Assembly: GCA_964513745.1 (NCBI GenBank)
Contig: CAZEOK010000001.1
Coordinates: 1 to 64,000, forward strand
Direction of reading: 5' to 3'
Length of the DNA: 64,000 nt
From: DATDCY01 sp964513745
GTDB lineage: Bacteria > JAUVQV01 > DATDCY01
Below are positions 1 through 9,478 of the stretch, in pieces. Position 1 is the stretch's first letter. Each line of letters begins with the position of its first letter. Under the pieces are notes generated by a model. That model made no database searches, was not told the origin of the DNA, and was given only the letters and a program-made list of their open reading frames with translations. The position numbers and the translations under genes were made by a program.

Positions 1-148
1 CCGCGGCCCGGGTTCGCCCGCCCGAAGGCCGCCAAATCCCGAGTGCCCGCGGCCCCCCCGGGGCCCGCCCGCGGGGGAATTCCCGGACACCCCCCCCCCG
101 TGCCGCGACCTTGGCCCGCAGCGAGACAGCAAGACAGATACTTCCGCC
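1..148. other. left edge, no supportable gene
   Basis: I see no gene here. The stretch is almost pure G and C, with long C and G runs and restriction-site-like palindromes, unlike the rest of the window. It may be a low-quality contig end or a very GC-rich spacer downstream of the first minus-strand gene. The open frame that starts in it overlaps the real gene on the other strand and has no protein-like composition. Confidence 0.5.
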
Positions 149-1747
149 TCAGTAATTCACCCACCAGCCGAGAAGGCGCTCTCTCGGGATCTGGTGTCTT
201 CTTATCACGTCGGAGTGCTCCGGCTTGTTCAGCACGTAGACGAGTGAGATGGCGTCGGCATATACCGGGACCCATTCGGGTGCCTCCAGCAGCGCCGTCC
301 GGAGCCGGCCGGCCTCGTCGAAGACATTGCCCTGATAAGCGTCGACGCGGGGAATGATCAGGCAGCCGACGTCGTTTTGCCGGAGCAGTCTCTTCCACAG
401 GGGCGAGCTTCCGCCCGGATTTTCAAAGGCGACACTGATCGAGTGGGACTGAAAAACGCCTTGAGCGCCCAATCCCCTGCCGTCGACGAACACCTTGCGC
501 TCGGGCGCCAGTCGCCAGAGCAGGTAGCCTCCCCAGAAATAGGTATTGTAGAGATTCCCCGCGGTGACGTTCGCGACGATGAAGTCCGCCGCGCCGACGG
601 GATAGAGGTTCTCGTTGACGCGCAGCGCGAGTCCGATCAGTTCGCGGTCGGGGAGGTGGCCCTTCGTCGAGAACGCGGCGAGAACGACGGCGCCGGCGAC
701 GAGCGGATACCGTCCCCACCTCTTCAACCGTTCCACGGAAAGCGAACAACCGAGCGCCGGTAGCGCGGCAATCATGAAGAAGGGGACGTATCTGACATGG
801 ACGAAGCCCTGATACCCGGTGCCGGCGAGCAGCGCGATCCAGGTGATGTCGGGCCTCGTGGCGGAGAACAGGCACATGAGGGCGGACAGCGCAAGCGCTC
901 CCCAGAAAATGGCCAGGAGCGGCTGACCGCGGAAGAAGGTCACGGTCGATTGATATTCCGTATTCCCGACCCAGGTCGCCGCGGGAGCCAACACAATCCC
1001 GAGGGCGTGGTAGGAGTTCGGGTTGACAAGCGAGGCGACGAGGCCCGCGCCACCCGCGATCAGCACCAGGCGGTAACGATCTCGACTCAGGGGCCGAAGA
1101 ACGGGGTGCAAGAATTTTACGCCCTCCAGCAGGATGAACAGCGCGATGGTGATCTGCCCGATGAGATGCCCGCCGTGCAGATTTGCCCAGAGCAGCATCA
1201 GCAGCGGGACGGGCACGTACGACCACCAGGCCGAAGACACCCGGGGAGAGCGCCGCGCTTTCTCGAGCAGGCCCAGGAGCGTTGCGAACAACAGGAAGGA
1301 GAAGGCCTGCGGCCGGTCGAACGGGAACAGCCGGTAGAAGAGCGGGAGCGTGGCGAGAATGAGGGCGGCATGGACCACGGGATCCCCGCGACGCAGCCTC
1401 ACGAGAGCCACCACGATCAGGAACGCCGTCAGGAACTTGAGGGCGACGATGCCCGGCATTCCCAGCAGGCCGTGGATCACGTGGTAGACGAGCTGGCTCA
1501 GCCAATATGCCGTCAGCGTAAACCGCTGCGCGCCTTCCGGGACTGACTGGTTCATGAAATTGAATGGATCGCGCACAGGAAGCTCTCCATGCTGCCAGAT
1601 CCACTCCCCGGTCTTGAGGTGCCAGAAGAAGTCCGGGTCATTGACGGGCCGCAACAGGAAAATTGCGGAAACGACCGCCATCGCCCCGTAGAGCAGAAGA
1701 CGCAGTGCACCGACCGTGGTCAACTTCCGCATGATCAAGGACGCCAT
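149..1747 (-). CDS. polytopic membrane protein, possible GT-C-type glycosyltransferase
   Basis: About 532 residues with roughly ten hydrophobic segments. A loop after the first membrane segment carries DPDFFWHLKTGEW (about residues 37-49). The soluble tail contains NLYNTYFWGGYLLWRL and VFVDGR, a layout common in uncharacterised bacterial membrane proteins resembling GT-C glycosyltransferases, where an acidic first loop is catalytic. Substrate unknown. It lies four bases after the TSUP gene on the same strand, so the two are probably cotranscribed. The start is uncertain: the frame is open to an ATG at 1795 that would overlap the upstream gene; I prefer ATG 1747 and ATG 1732 is also possible. 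The location beside three TMTC-like genes fits a glycosylation role, but that is inference. Confidence 0.6.
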   Translation of the reverse strand: MASLIMRKLTTVGALRLLLYGAMAVVSAIFLLRPVNDPDFFWHLKTGEWIWQHGELPVRDPFNFMNQSVPEGAQRFTLTAYWLSQLVYHVIHGLLGMPGIVALKFLTAFLIVVALVRLRRGDPVVHAALILATLPLFYRLFPFDRPQAFSFLLFATLLGLLEKARRSPRVSSAWWSYVPVPLLMLLWANLHGGHLIGQITIALFILLEGVKFLHPVLRPLSRDRYRLVLIAGGAGLVASLVNPNSYHALGIVLAPAATWVGNTEYQSTVTFFRGQPLLAIFWGALALSALMCLFSATRPDITWIALLAGTGYQGFVHVRYVPFFMIAALPALGCSLSVERLKRWGRYPLVAGAVVLAAFSTKGHLPDRELIGLALRVNENLYPVGAADFIVANVTAGNLYNTYFWGGYLLWRLAPERKVFVDGRGLGAQGVFQSHSISVAFENPGGSSPLWKRLLRQNDVGCLIIPRVDAYQGNVFDEAGRLRTALLEAPEWVPVYADAISLVYVLNKPEHSDVIRRHQIPRERLLGWWVNY

Positions 1748-1751
1748 CGGA

Positions 1752-2504
1752 TCAGCCGCGCGCTGCGGCCGCAAGAAGAGAGACTCCAGCCGCAAGCAAC
1801 GCGATCCGCAGGAGCATGCGATACTGCTCCTCGCCGACGTGGCGGTGCACTGCCCAACCCGCGAGGCTCCCCGCCGCGAGGAAAGGAAGCGTGGCGAGGG
1901 ACGCGATGAGCACCGGCCGACTGGTGATCCCCGCCGCGCCGTGGAGCGCCGCGATCACGAGACCGCTGACCAGGAAGTTAAGCTGCAGCGCGGCGTGCAT
2001 CTCCCGCTTTCCCCACCCCCGGGCGGAGGCATAAATGGTGACGACCGGACCGTTGGTGTTGAAGGCGCCGCCGAGCATTCCGGCAATCGCCCCGACGGCC
2101 AGCGCCGCACCGCTTCCCTCGCCGATCGGCAGACGGCGCTCGCAGAGCAGCGCGGTGCTCATCACGATGAGCACCGCGCCGAGAAGAGCGCGCGCGAACC
2201 GTGCGTCGGCAGCGGCGAGGAAATACACCCCGGCCGGGATGCCGGCGAGGCTCCCGGTCAGCAGCAGCGTGATGCGGCGCCAGGGGAGCTCTCGACGCGC
2301 CGGCAGGAGCAGGACGGAGTTGATCGCAAGCGAGAGGAGGGCAACGAGCGCAGCCGCGTCGCGGACCTCGAGGACCAAAGCGAGCAGCGGCATGGCGACG
2401 AGGGCCGAACCGAAGCCGGTGACCCCCTGTACGAAGGCGGCGAGAAAGGCTATCCCGCCGATCATGGCGAGAAGCTGGGGATCAGGCCAGGGCATGCACC
2501 GCAT
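1752..2504 (-). CDS. TSUP family (TauE/SafE) membrane permease
   Basis: A 250-residue, very hydrophobic protein with about eight membrane segments arranged as two similar halves, typical of the TSUP/TauE/SafE family that exports or imports small sulphur- or carbon-containing anions such as sulfite or sulfoacetate. The first helix pair carries the GVTGFGSALVAMPLL type motif (about residues 28-42) seen in the family. Length is normal. It is the first gene of a short minus-strand pair. Substrate cannot be told from sequence. The divergently placed TMTC-like gene starts about 130 bases away. Confidence 0.8.
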   Translation of the reverse strand: MRCMPWPDPQLLAMIGGIAFLAAFVQGVTGFGSALVAMPLLALVLEVRDAAALVALLSLAINSVLLLPARRELPWRRITLLLTGSLAGIPAGVYFLAAADARFARALLGAVLIVMSTALLCERRLPIGEGSGAALAVGAIAGMLGGAFNTNGPVVTIYASARGWGKREMHAALQLNFLVSGLVIAALHGAAGITSRPVLIASLATLPFLAAGSLAGWAVHRHVGEEQYRMLLRIALLAAGVSLLAAAARG

Positions 2505-2636
2505 CCTACCCGAAAACTACCACCGCAGGTCGCTCCGGGGTCCTGTCGCTGCGGACCTCCCCTTCGCGCCACTCCTGCGCTGTGTCAAGAGCTTGTTTCT
2601 TGACTTCGGCCTCGGGCGGAAGGAGACTTGGCTGCA

Positions 2637-4388
2637 ATGATCCGGGCTCTGCTGCCTGGGGTGACAGGATTTCGACGGTGGGCGCCGACCGCCCTCGTCG
2701 CCCTTCTGCTCGTCGCCTCGACGCTCCTGCTCTACTGGCCTGTCAGCCGGTGCGGTTTCGTCTACGACGACCTGACGTACATTCTCGGCGAGCCCGGGCT
2801 CCGGCAGGGTGTGGGACCGGCGGGGATCCGCTGGGCCTTCACCACGATTCACGCCGCCAACTGGTATCCGCTGACCCTGCTCTCGCACCTGCTGGACGTG
2901 CAGCTGTTCGACCTGCAGCCCCGGGGACCGCACCTGGTGAACATCATCCTCCACGCGGTCAACACGCTCCTGATCTTTCTCCTGCTCCGGGGAACGACCG
3001 GCGCCACGGCGCGCAGCGGCCTGGTCGCCGCACTCTTTGCGGCGCATCCGCTTCACGTGGAATCGGTGGCCTGGATCTCCGAGCGCAAGGACGTCCTTTT
3101 CGCCCTCTTCTGGCTGCTCGCGATGCACGCCTATGTCCGGTACGCGAGGAGACCCTGCTTGTCGCGGTATCTGCTTGTCTGTTTCCTCTTCTCCCTCGGC
3201 CTGATGTCCAAACCGATGGTGGTGACCCTCCCCTTCGTGCTGCTCCTCTTCGATTACTGGCCCCTGGGACGGACCGTTCACCCCGAGCCTCCACCCGATG
3301 GCGGATCGTCTCTGCTTCGACCGACAGGCGCTGGCGGACTTGTCCTGGAGAAGATCCCGCTGCTCGCGCTCGCCGCGCTCGCCGGCGCGATCACCTTCCT
3401 CGCCCAGCAGCATGGCGGCGCCGTTGCCTCGATCGCCCACTTCCCGCTGCCGCTACGTCTTGCCAACGCGGTGGTTGCGTACGGGCGCTACCTCCTCAAG
3501 ACTCTCTGGCCCAGCGCGCTGGAGGTGTTCTACCCGTACCCCATCCAGGGGATACCGCCGTGGAAGGTCCTGCTCGCGGGAACGGCCCTGGCATTGATCA
3601 GCGCCGGATGTCTGCGCACGGCCCGACGCCACCCGTACCTGATCTCCGGATGGCTCTGGTTCCTTGGGACTCTTGTGCCGGTGATCGGGATCGTGCAGGT
3701 CGGAACCCAGGCCATGGCCGACCGCTACACCTACATCCCGCACATCGGCCTCTTCGTCGCTGCGGCGTGGCTGGCGACGACGCTCGCCGGACGCGCGCGT
3801 GGGCGTGGTCGGATCGCCGCCTTCGTCGCCGCGCTCGCCCTGGTGGCCTTCTTTGCAGTCACGCGAACCCAGATCACGGTCTGGACGACAAACAAAGAGC
3901 TTTTCACCCACGCGGCGCAAGTCGATCCGGGCAACTGGGTCGCGCAATCGGAGCTCGGCCTCATCCTGACGGAGGAGGGCGACATCGGCGGGGGCATCGA
4001 ACGCTACAAGGCTGCCTTGCGGGCCAATCCCGGCAACCCCTATGCGCACTTCAACCTCGGCGTCGCGTTGGACACGCTGGGACGGATGACCGCAGCCGAG
4101 ACCAGCTACCGGCAGGCCCTGGCGCTCTCGCCCGGCCTCGCCGAGGCGCACCACAACCTGGGAGTGATGCTGTTGCGGCGCGGACGCACCGGCGAGGCGC
4201 TCGCGCACTTTTCCGCAGCGGTGCAGGCGAAGCCGGATTTCGCTGCTGCTCATTCCGCCCTGGGAGCGATATCCCTCGAGCAGGGGGACACCGTGGCGGC
4301 GGTACGGCATTTCCGCAAAGCGTCCGAGTTGCAGCCCGGGAATGACGAGTTCCGCGACAACCTGGAGCGGGTGCTGCGGCGACGGTGA
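2637..4388 (+). CDS. TMTC-like GT-C membrane protein with C-terminal TPRs (paralogue 1)
   Basis: About 583 residues. The N-terminal two thirds hold roughly ten membrane segments with the marks of TMTC-like proteins: an acidic pair in the first loop (VYDDLTYI, residues 43-50), HPLHVESVAWISERKDVL, and GTQAMADRYTYIP. The last ~150 residues are four to five tetratricopeptide repeats. Eukaryotic TMTC proteins are lipid-linked O-mannosyltransferases; bacterial members are common but mostly uncharacterised, so a lipid-linked sugar transfer role is inferred. ATG 2637 has AAGGAG about 11 bases upstream; a TTG at 2628 in frame is too close to that site. It converges with paralogue 2. Confidence 0.75.
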   Translation: MIRALLPGVTGFRRWAPTALVALLLVASTLLLYWPVSRCGFVYDDLTYILGEPGLRQGVGPAGIRWAFTTIHAANWYPLTLLSHLLDVQLFDLQPRGPHLVNIILHAVNTLLIFLLLRGTTGATARSGLVAALFAAHPLHVESVAWISERKDVLFALFWLLAMHAYVRYARRPCLSRYLLVCFLFSLGLMSKPMVVTLPFVLLLFDYWPLGRTVHPEPPPDGGSSLLRPTGAGGLVLEKIPLLALAALAGAITFLAQQHGGAVASIAHFPLPLRLANAVVAYGRYLLKTLWPSALEVFYPYPIQGIPPWKVLLAGTALALISAGCLRTARRHPYLISGWLWFLGTLVPVIGIVQVGTQAMADRYTYIPHIGLFVAAAWLATTLAGRARGRGRIAAFVAALALVAFFAVTRTQITVWTTNKELFTHAAQVDPGNWVAQSELGLILTEEGDIGGGIERYKAALRANPGNPYAHFNLGVALDTLGRMTAAETSYRQALALSPGLAEAHHNLGVMLLRRGRTGEALAHFSAAVQAKPDFAAAHSALGAISLEQGDTVAAVRHFRKASELQPGNDEFRDNLERVLRRR

Positions 4389-4417
4389 GAGCGCGCTGAA
4401 AAAGGTCCACCTGCCTG

Positions 4418-6286
4418 TCAGCGACCGAGCGCCCGGCGGGCGCGCTCCAGGCCCTCGCGCGAGTGCAGGCTGCCGGGATCGATCGCGACCGCAGCCTCGA
4501 AGGCCTGGATGGCCTCCGGGTACCGGCCCAACTTGCCGTAGCAGCTCCCGAGGTTGCCCTGCGCCTCGGCGAGGTGCGGGTCCAGCCTGACGGCTTGCAG
4601 AAAATAGATGATCGCGTGCTGGCAGTGGCCGGCGAGGGCAAGGGCATTCCCCTCCTGGAACCACCCGAGAGCTTCGTTTTCCTCACGCAGGTCATCCGGC
4701 TTCAGCGACCGGATGACGCCGGGGGGGACCCGAATCCCGGCCGCTTCCAGCCTTGCGACCGCTCGCTGCGCCTCGCCGTTGGCGGGATCGAGCGCCAGGA
4801 CCTTGCGGTAGTGCACCAGGGCGGGGACGGGACGCCCCTGCCGCTCCAACTGTGAGGCCATCTTCATCCGGTTGGCGGCCAGCCGCGGTCGATCGAGCCT
4901 GAACACGCTGCCGAGCATGTTGACGCCTTCCTCGGTACGCCCCTGCGCCAGGAGCACGACCCCCCTTTCGTGGAGGATCCTCGGGTTGTCGGGGTTCACG
5001 GCGAGCAGGTGCCGGTAGACCGCGTCGTCATCCCGCATCGTCTCCAGCTGCTTTCCGGCCAGCACGGCAAGCAGGAGGCAGAGCGCGGCGGCGACCGCGG
5101 CAATTGCTTTGCGACGGTGGGGCCTCGGGAGAAAGTCGGGGACCGACCAGACGGCCGCCAGGAAAACCCCGATCAGGGGCAGGTAGGTGTAGCGGTTCGC
5201 CATGGCCTGCTCGCCGACCTGGACCAGACCGATGACCGGCACGAGCATCCCCAGATAACAGAGCCAGCCGACGATGAGATAGGGTCGCGAAGCGGCCGTC
5301 CGGACGGCCAGAACGCTGATTGCGGCCAGCAGAAGCCCGGCGGCGGCCGCGTGCCTGCCGTCGATCCCCGTCCCGGGATGGGGATAAAGAATCACGATCC
5401 CGGTCGGCCAGAATGTTTTCCCGAGGTAGGTGACATAGGACAGGGCCGCGTTCGAGATCCTGACGCCCAGACGGTATTGCTCTGACGCCCGGATGGTGTT
5501 GCTCTGGGCGAGCACCGTGATGACCCCGGACGCGACGCTCAGGACCAGCAGTGGCGCCTTCTCGACCACGAGCCTGAGGAAGGTGAGGTTGCCGGGACCG
5601 CAAGGGGCGGCGGATCCGCGGCGGAAACACCGCAGCCGGCCCAGAGGCCAATAATCGAGCAGGAGGAGGACGAAAGGAAGGGTGATGATCATCGGCTTCG
5701 ACAGAAGCCCGAGAACGAATGCCGCGACGACGGCCAGGTAACGGCCGGGGCGCGGCCGTTTCACCCAGTTGTGGTAGGCCAGCAGGCTCAGCATCCAGAA
5801 GAATCCGCACAGGAGGTCCTTGCGCTCCGCTACCCATGCGACCGATTCGACGTGCAGGGGGTGGAGCCCGAAAAGGATCGCGACCGCGAGGCACCGTCCG
5901 AAGGCCGCGGTCATCCGCCACAGAACCCAGAAGAGCAGCGCCGTGCTCAGCGCGTGGATCAGGACGCTCGTCATGTGGTGGCCGCCGGGGTTCAGACCGA
6001 ACAGACCGACGTCCAGCATGTGAGAAATCCAGGTCAGGGGGTGCCAGTTGCTCGCATAGGTGACACTGGTGAAGGCCCACCGGACGCTCTCCGCGGTGAG
6101 CCCCTGAGCGATACCCTTGTTCCCGAAAACATAGGTCCCGTCGTCCAGGGAGAGGAAACGGTGGCCGCGCACCGGCCAGAAGACAGCTATCGTGGCCAGG
6201 AAAAGAGCCGCGGCCGCGAGGAGCTGTCTGCCGATACGGGAGCGGTACGTCTCGGTGAGGCGTTGTCCCGCGCGATTGTTCGTCAA
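4418..6286 (-). CDS. TMTC-like GT-C membrane protein with C-terminal TPRs (paralogue 2)
   Basis: About 622 residues. Same architecture as the neighbours: acidic pair SLDDGTYVF near residue 48, HPLHVESVAWVAERKDLL, VGEQAMANRYTYLPLIG, then four or more TPRs after about residue 400. Compared with paralogue 3, long segments match closely (NWHPLTWISHM..VGLFG), so the two probably arose by tandem duplication. The only start I can find is a TTG at 6286 (TTG ACG AAC), with no clear Shine-Dalgarno, so the 5' end is uncertain. Likely membrane glycosyltransferase; acceptor unknown. Confidence 0.72.
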   Translation of the reverse strand: MTNNRAGQRLTETYRSRIGRQLLAAAALFLATIAVFWPVRGHRFLSLDDGTYVFGNKGIAQGLTAESVRWAFTSVTYASNWHPLTWISHMLDVGLFGLNPGGHHMTSVLIHALSTALLFWVLWRMTAAFGRCLAVAILFGLHPLHVESVAWVAERKDLLCGFFWMLSLLAYHNWVKRPRPGRYLAVVAAFVLGLLSKPMIITLPFVLLLLDYWPLGRLRCFRRGSAAPCGPGNLTFLRLVVEKAPLLVLSVASGVITVLAQSNTIRASEQYRLGVRISNAALSYVTYLGKTFWPTGIVILYPHPGTGIDGRHAAAAGLLLAAISVLAVRTAASRPYLIVGWLCYLGMLVPVIGLVQVGEQAMANRYTYLPLIGVFLAAVWSVPDFLPRPHRRKAIAAVAAALCLLLAVLAGKQLETMRDDDAVYRHLLAVNPDNPRILHERGVVLLAQGRTEEGVNMLGSVFRLDRPRLAANRMKMASQLERQGRPVPALVHYRKVLALDPANGEAQRAVARLEAAGIRVPPGVIRSLKPDDLREENEALGWFQEGNALALAGHCQHAIIYFLQAVRLDPHLAEAQGNLGSCYGKLGRYPEAIQAFEAAVAIDPGSLHSREGLERARRALGR

Positions 6287-6296
6287 GATGGACAGG

Positions 6297-6325
6297 ATTT
6301 TTCAACGGGGCCGGCCATAAGTCAA
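6297..6325 (-). promoter_or_regulatory. weak sigma-70-like promoter before TMTC paralogue 2
   Basis: On the minus strand TTGACT (6325-6320), 17-base spacer, AAAAAT (6302-6297). Transcription would begin only a few bases before the proposed TTG start at 6286, giving an almost leaderless message, which lowers confidence. Confidence 0.3.
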
Positions 6326-7833
6326 GGGCGGGCGACGCCCGGGGGTGCGGCTCCCAAGGCGCCGAGCGCCTCCTGCGACTGACGGTACGGCGGATAGATC
6401 CTCAGGGCTTCACGGAACTCCGCGATGGCATCCGCCCGGCGCCCCTCCCGCAGCCGGATCAGCCCGGTGCGGTGGTGCAGCTCGGCACGCAAGACGGGAT
6501 TGACCGCCCCGGCCCGTGCCAGGATTCTCGTCCCCTCCTGGAGGTTGCCCTCGTTGATCAGCGCCACCCCCAGATTGCTCAGGACTAGCGGGTACTCCGG
6601 GGCCGTGAGCTGCGCGTGCCGGAAGAGTGCGACATTGGAGCGCCAGTGGGCAAGCTGCTGCCGCGCGGCCACGGTGAGGGTCACGACCAGGGCGAGGGCA
6701 ACAACGATCGCGAGCACCCGTGCGGGCAGCGATGTCCGGCAGAGGTCGGCAACCGCCCAGACCGCCGCGAGGAACACGCCGATCAGCGGCAGATAGGTGT
6801 AGCGGTCGGCCATGGACTGCCCTCCGATCTGAACGAGACCGAGCACGGGGACGAGCATGCCCAGATACCAGAACCAGCCGGCGGCGAAAAATCCGCGGCG
6901 CCGCAGCGGGCCGAGAGCGAGCAGCGTGAATCCAAGGACGATCAAGGCCCCGGCGAGCGCGGTCTTCCCCGACACGCCGGCCGCGGGGAAGGGGTAAAAG
7001 ATCGAAAGCTCGGCGGGCCAGATGGTTTTCGCGAGGTAGCGCGCATAGCTCGCCAGGGCGTTACCCAGGCGGATGGCGGGGCTGAACACCTGGGTTGTCT
7101 GGACCGCCCCGCCGGAGGCCTGGGCAAAATAGGTTACGATGGCGGAGGCGGCGGCAAGCGCTAGCAGCGGTGCCTTCTCGATTGTCGCGCCCGATCGCAG
7201 GCCCGGGTCGCGCAGGCGGCCGAGGGGCCAATAATCGAGAAGCAGCAGGACGAAAGGCGTCGTCACGAGCATCGGCTTCGCGGCCAGGCCAAGAGCCAGC
7301 GCCAGTCCCACGAAAAGATACCTGACCGGAGTGCGGTGGCGCACGTAACGCTCGTAAAGCAGCAGCACGAGCATGAAGAAAAAGGCCGAGAGGACGTCCT
7401 TGCGCTCGGCCACCCAGGCCACCGACTCCACGTGCAGGGGGTGGAGGCCGAAGATCGCCGCCACCAGGGCGCCCGGCCAGAGGGCCCCCGTCAGACGTCG
7501 CAGGACGAGAAAGAGCAGCGCCGTGTTCAGTGCATGCAACAGGATGCTCGTGAAGTGGTGCCCGTGGGCGTTCACCCCAAAGAGCGAGACGTCGATCATG
7601 TGCGAGATCCAGGTCAGCGGATGCCAGTTGGCGGCGTCGAACGAAGTCATCGCCCAGCGGACGCCGGCCGTGGTGACCCCGGCCCGCACCACCGGGTTCT
7701 TTTCCACGTATGGGCCGTCGTCGATGGCGATGAACGGGTAGCTGGTGGCCGGCCAGTAGGTCGCAAGCGTCCAGCTCGCCAGGACGACGGCGAGCGCCAC
7801 CGTCAACCACCCACCCCTCGACAGAACAGCCAT
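6322..7833 (-). CDS. TMTC-like GT-C membrane protein with short TPR tail (paralogue 3)
   Basis: About 503 residues from ATG 7833 (a TTG at 7863 is in frame; the GGGAGG at about 7850 lies between the two). Acidic pair AIDDGPYVE near residue 38, HPLHVESVAWVAERKDVL, IGGQSMADRYTYLPLIG, and about two or three TPRs at the end, fewer than in the other paralogues. Ends just upstream of paralogue 2 on the same strand. Same inferred role: membrane GT-C glycosyltransferase using a lipid-linked sugar. Divergent from purA. Confidence 0.73.
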   Translation of the reverse strand: MAVLSRGGWLTVALAVVLASWTLATYWPATSYPFIAIDDGPYVEKNPVVRAGVTTAGVRWAMTSFDAANWHPLTWISHMIDVSLFGVNAHGHHFTSILLHALNTALLFLVLRRLTGALWPGALVAAIFGLHPLHVESVAWVAERKDVLSAFFFMLVLLLYERYVRHRTPVRYLFVGLALALGLAAKPMLVTTPFVLLLLDYWPLGRLRDPGLRSGATIEKAPLLALAAASAIVTYFAQASGGAVQTTQVFSPAIRLGNALASYARYLAKTIWPAELSIFYPFPAAGVSGKTALAGALIVLGFTLLALGPLRRRGFFAAGWFWYLGMLVPVLGLVQIGGQSMADRYTYLPLIGVFLAAVWAVADLCRTSLPARVLAIVVALALVVTLTVAARQQLAHWRSNVALFRHAQLTAPEYPLVLSNLGVALINEGNLQEGTRILARAGAVNPVLRAELHHRTGLIRLREGRRADAIAEFREALRIYPPYRQSQEALGALGAAPPGVARP

Positions 7834-7963
7834 CTTTCCGCTGAACCTCCCGCGGCTCGTCAACCCCCCGGTGCACGGCTTGCGTCCGATGCGACCGCGC
7901 TCGAGCGCTGGTCCACGATCAGGACAGACAAGCCGCTATGGATTGTAGCAAGTCGATTAATTC

Positions 7964-7991
7964 TTGACACCTCGGCCCGGGTATCGATAAT
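7964..7991 (+). promoter_or_regulatory. sigma-70-like promoter for purA
   Basis: TTGACA at 7964-7969, a 16-base spacer and GATAAT at 7986-7991. This would give a leader of about 140 bases before purA. The leader contains a 34-codon open frame from ATG 8046 that overlaps the purA start, with no evidence it is translated. Confidence 0.6.
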
Positions 7992-8137
7992 CGTGAAAAA
8001 GTCGCTGTCGATGATCACCGCAGTCCGAGGGCAAGGACGGGAGAGATGGTGGGACCGCTTGCGCGCGCCATGGCCGGGGTCGCGACACGGCTTGACGGCA
8101 CACCGTCGTTGCTGCAACCGCTCAGGGGGAACGTGAA

Positions 8138-9430
8138 ATGCCGACGCTGATCGTGGTGGGCGCCCAGTGGGGCGACGAGGGCAAGGGGAAGATCGTCGAT
8201 CTGCTCACCGACCGCGCCGACCTGGTCGTGCGCTACGCCGGCGGGCACAATGCCGGGCACACGATCATCACCGGCGGCGAGAAGTTCGTGCTGCACCTGA
8301 TACCCTCCGGGATCCTGCACCCGAAGAAGCGCTGCTTCCTCGGCGGCGGCATGGTGCTCGACCCCGAGGCCTTTCTCGAGGAGGTCGAGCACCTGATCGC
8401 GCGCGGCGTGAAGATCGGCACGCGGCTGAAGATCGCGCCCGAGACGCACCTGATCATGCCGTACCACAAGACCATCGACCTCGAGAGCGAGAAACTGCGC
8501 GGCAAGCGCAAGATCGGCACGACCGGCCGCGGCATCGGGCCCGCCTACGTCGACAAGATCGCGCGCATCGGCATCCGCGTCGCCGACCTGATGGACCCAG
8601 AAATCTTCCGCGACAAGCTCGCTCACAACATCGCCGAGAAGAACTACCTCTACAAGGAGATCTACGGGATCGGCACGCTGAAGGCGCCCCCGATCTACAA
8701 GCGCTACCTGGAGTTCGGGCGACTGATCGCACCCTTCATCGCCGATGTCTCGCGCATCGCCGACGAAGCGGGGCGCGCCGGGAAAAGCGTGCTCTTCGAG
8801 GGGGCGCAGGGGACGATGCTCGACGTCGATCACGGCACCTACCCCTTCGTGACCTCTTCCTCTGCGGTCTCCGGCGGCGCCTGCACCGGCGTCGGCGTCG
8901 GCCCGACGGCGATCGACGCCGTCCTCGGGGTGGTCAAGGCGTATACGACGCGCGTCGGCGAGGGGCCGTTCGCTACCGAGTTGAACGACAAGACCGGCGA
9001 ACGGCTGCGAGACGGCGGCAGCGAGTACGGCGCCACGACCGGCCGGCCGCGCCGCTGCGGCTGGTTCGACGGCGTCGTTGCGCGCTACTCGCGGCGGATC
9101 AACGGGCTGACCGGCCTGGCGCTGACGAAGCTCGACGTGCTCGACGGCTTCCCCGAGATCAAGGTCTGCACCGCCTATCGCTACAAGGGGGCGACGCTCA
9201 AGGATATGCCCTACGGCCTCGACGAGTGGCGCCAGGCCAAGCCGGTCTACCGCACCGTGAAGGGGTGGACGAAACCGACCGTAGGCGCGCGCAGCCTCGC
9301 CGACCTGCCGACGCGGGCGCGCGATTACGTGAAGATCCTCGAGGATCTCGTGGAGTGCCGGTTCAAGATCGTCTCCACCGGCGCCGCGCGCGAGGAGACG
9401 ATCGAGGTCGGGGACCCCTACAAGAGGTAG
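8138..9430 (+). CDS. purA: adenylosuccinate synthetase
   Basis: Catalyses IMP + aspartate + GTP to adenylosuccinate, the first committed step to AMP, in the cytosol. 430 residues, the usual length. The N-terminus carries the GTP-binding loop GAQWGDEGKGK (residues 8-18) and the NAGHT motif with the catalytic histidine near residue 41. GTTGRGIGPAY follows at about 128-138, and FEGAQGTMLDVDHGTYPFVTSS is at about 220-241. ATG 8138 is preceded by AGGGGGAAC at a good distance. It is monocistronic, with its own upstream promoter and a tRNA promoter immediately after its stop codon. Confidence 0.97.
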   Translation: MPTLIVVGAQWGDEGKGKIVDLLTDRADLVVRYAGGHNAGHTIITGGEKFVLHLIPSGILHPKKRCFLGGGMVLDPEAFLEEVEHLIARGVKIGTRLKIAPETHLIMPYHKTIDLESEKLRGKRKIGTTGRGIGPAYVDKIARIGIRVADLMDPEIFRDKLAHNIAEKNYLYKEIYGIGTLKAPPIYKRYLEFGRLIAPFIADVSRIADEAGRAGKSVLFEGAQGTMLDVDHGTYPFVTSSSAVSGGACTGVGVGPTAIDAVLGVVKAYTTRVGEGPFATELNDKTGERLRDGGSEYGATTGRPRRCGWFDGVVARYSRRINGLTGLALTKLDVLDGFPEIKVCTAYRYKGATLKDMPYGLDEWRQAKPVYRTVKGWTKPTVGARSLADLPTRARDYVKILEDLVECRFKIVSTGAAREETIEVGDPYKR

Positions 9431-9436
9431 CGAAAA

Positions 9437-9465
9437 TTGACACCTGCCGGGGGTTTGGGTATAGT
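9437..9465 (+). promoter_or_regulatory. strong promoter for the tRNA pair
   Basis: Perfect TTGACA (9437-9442), exactly 17 bases of spacer, then TATAGT (9460-9465). The predicted start is about seven bases before the tRNA-Lys 5' end. It begins only seven bases after the purA stop codon. Confidence 0.8.
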
Positions 9466-9478
9466 CCGACCCCTATGC

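Noticed and set aside
43..357. Plus-strand open frame at the left edge
   Set aside because: It lies over the end of the real minus-strand membrane protein gene, and its composition (Pro, Arg, Gly runs) is typical of a shadow frame in GC-rich DNA.
2583..2588. TTGACA on the minus strand upstream of the TSUP gene
   Set aside because: The matching -10 region at 17 bases is GAAGGG, too poor to call a promoter.
8046..8150. 34-codon open frame in the purA leader overlapping the purA start
   Set aside because: It has a plausible GGGAGAG site, but no recognisable leader-peptide features such as regulatory codon runs, and no attenuator hairpin is visible.
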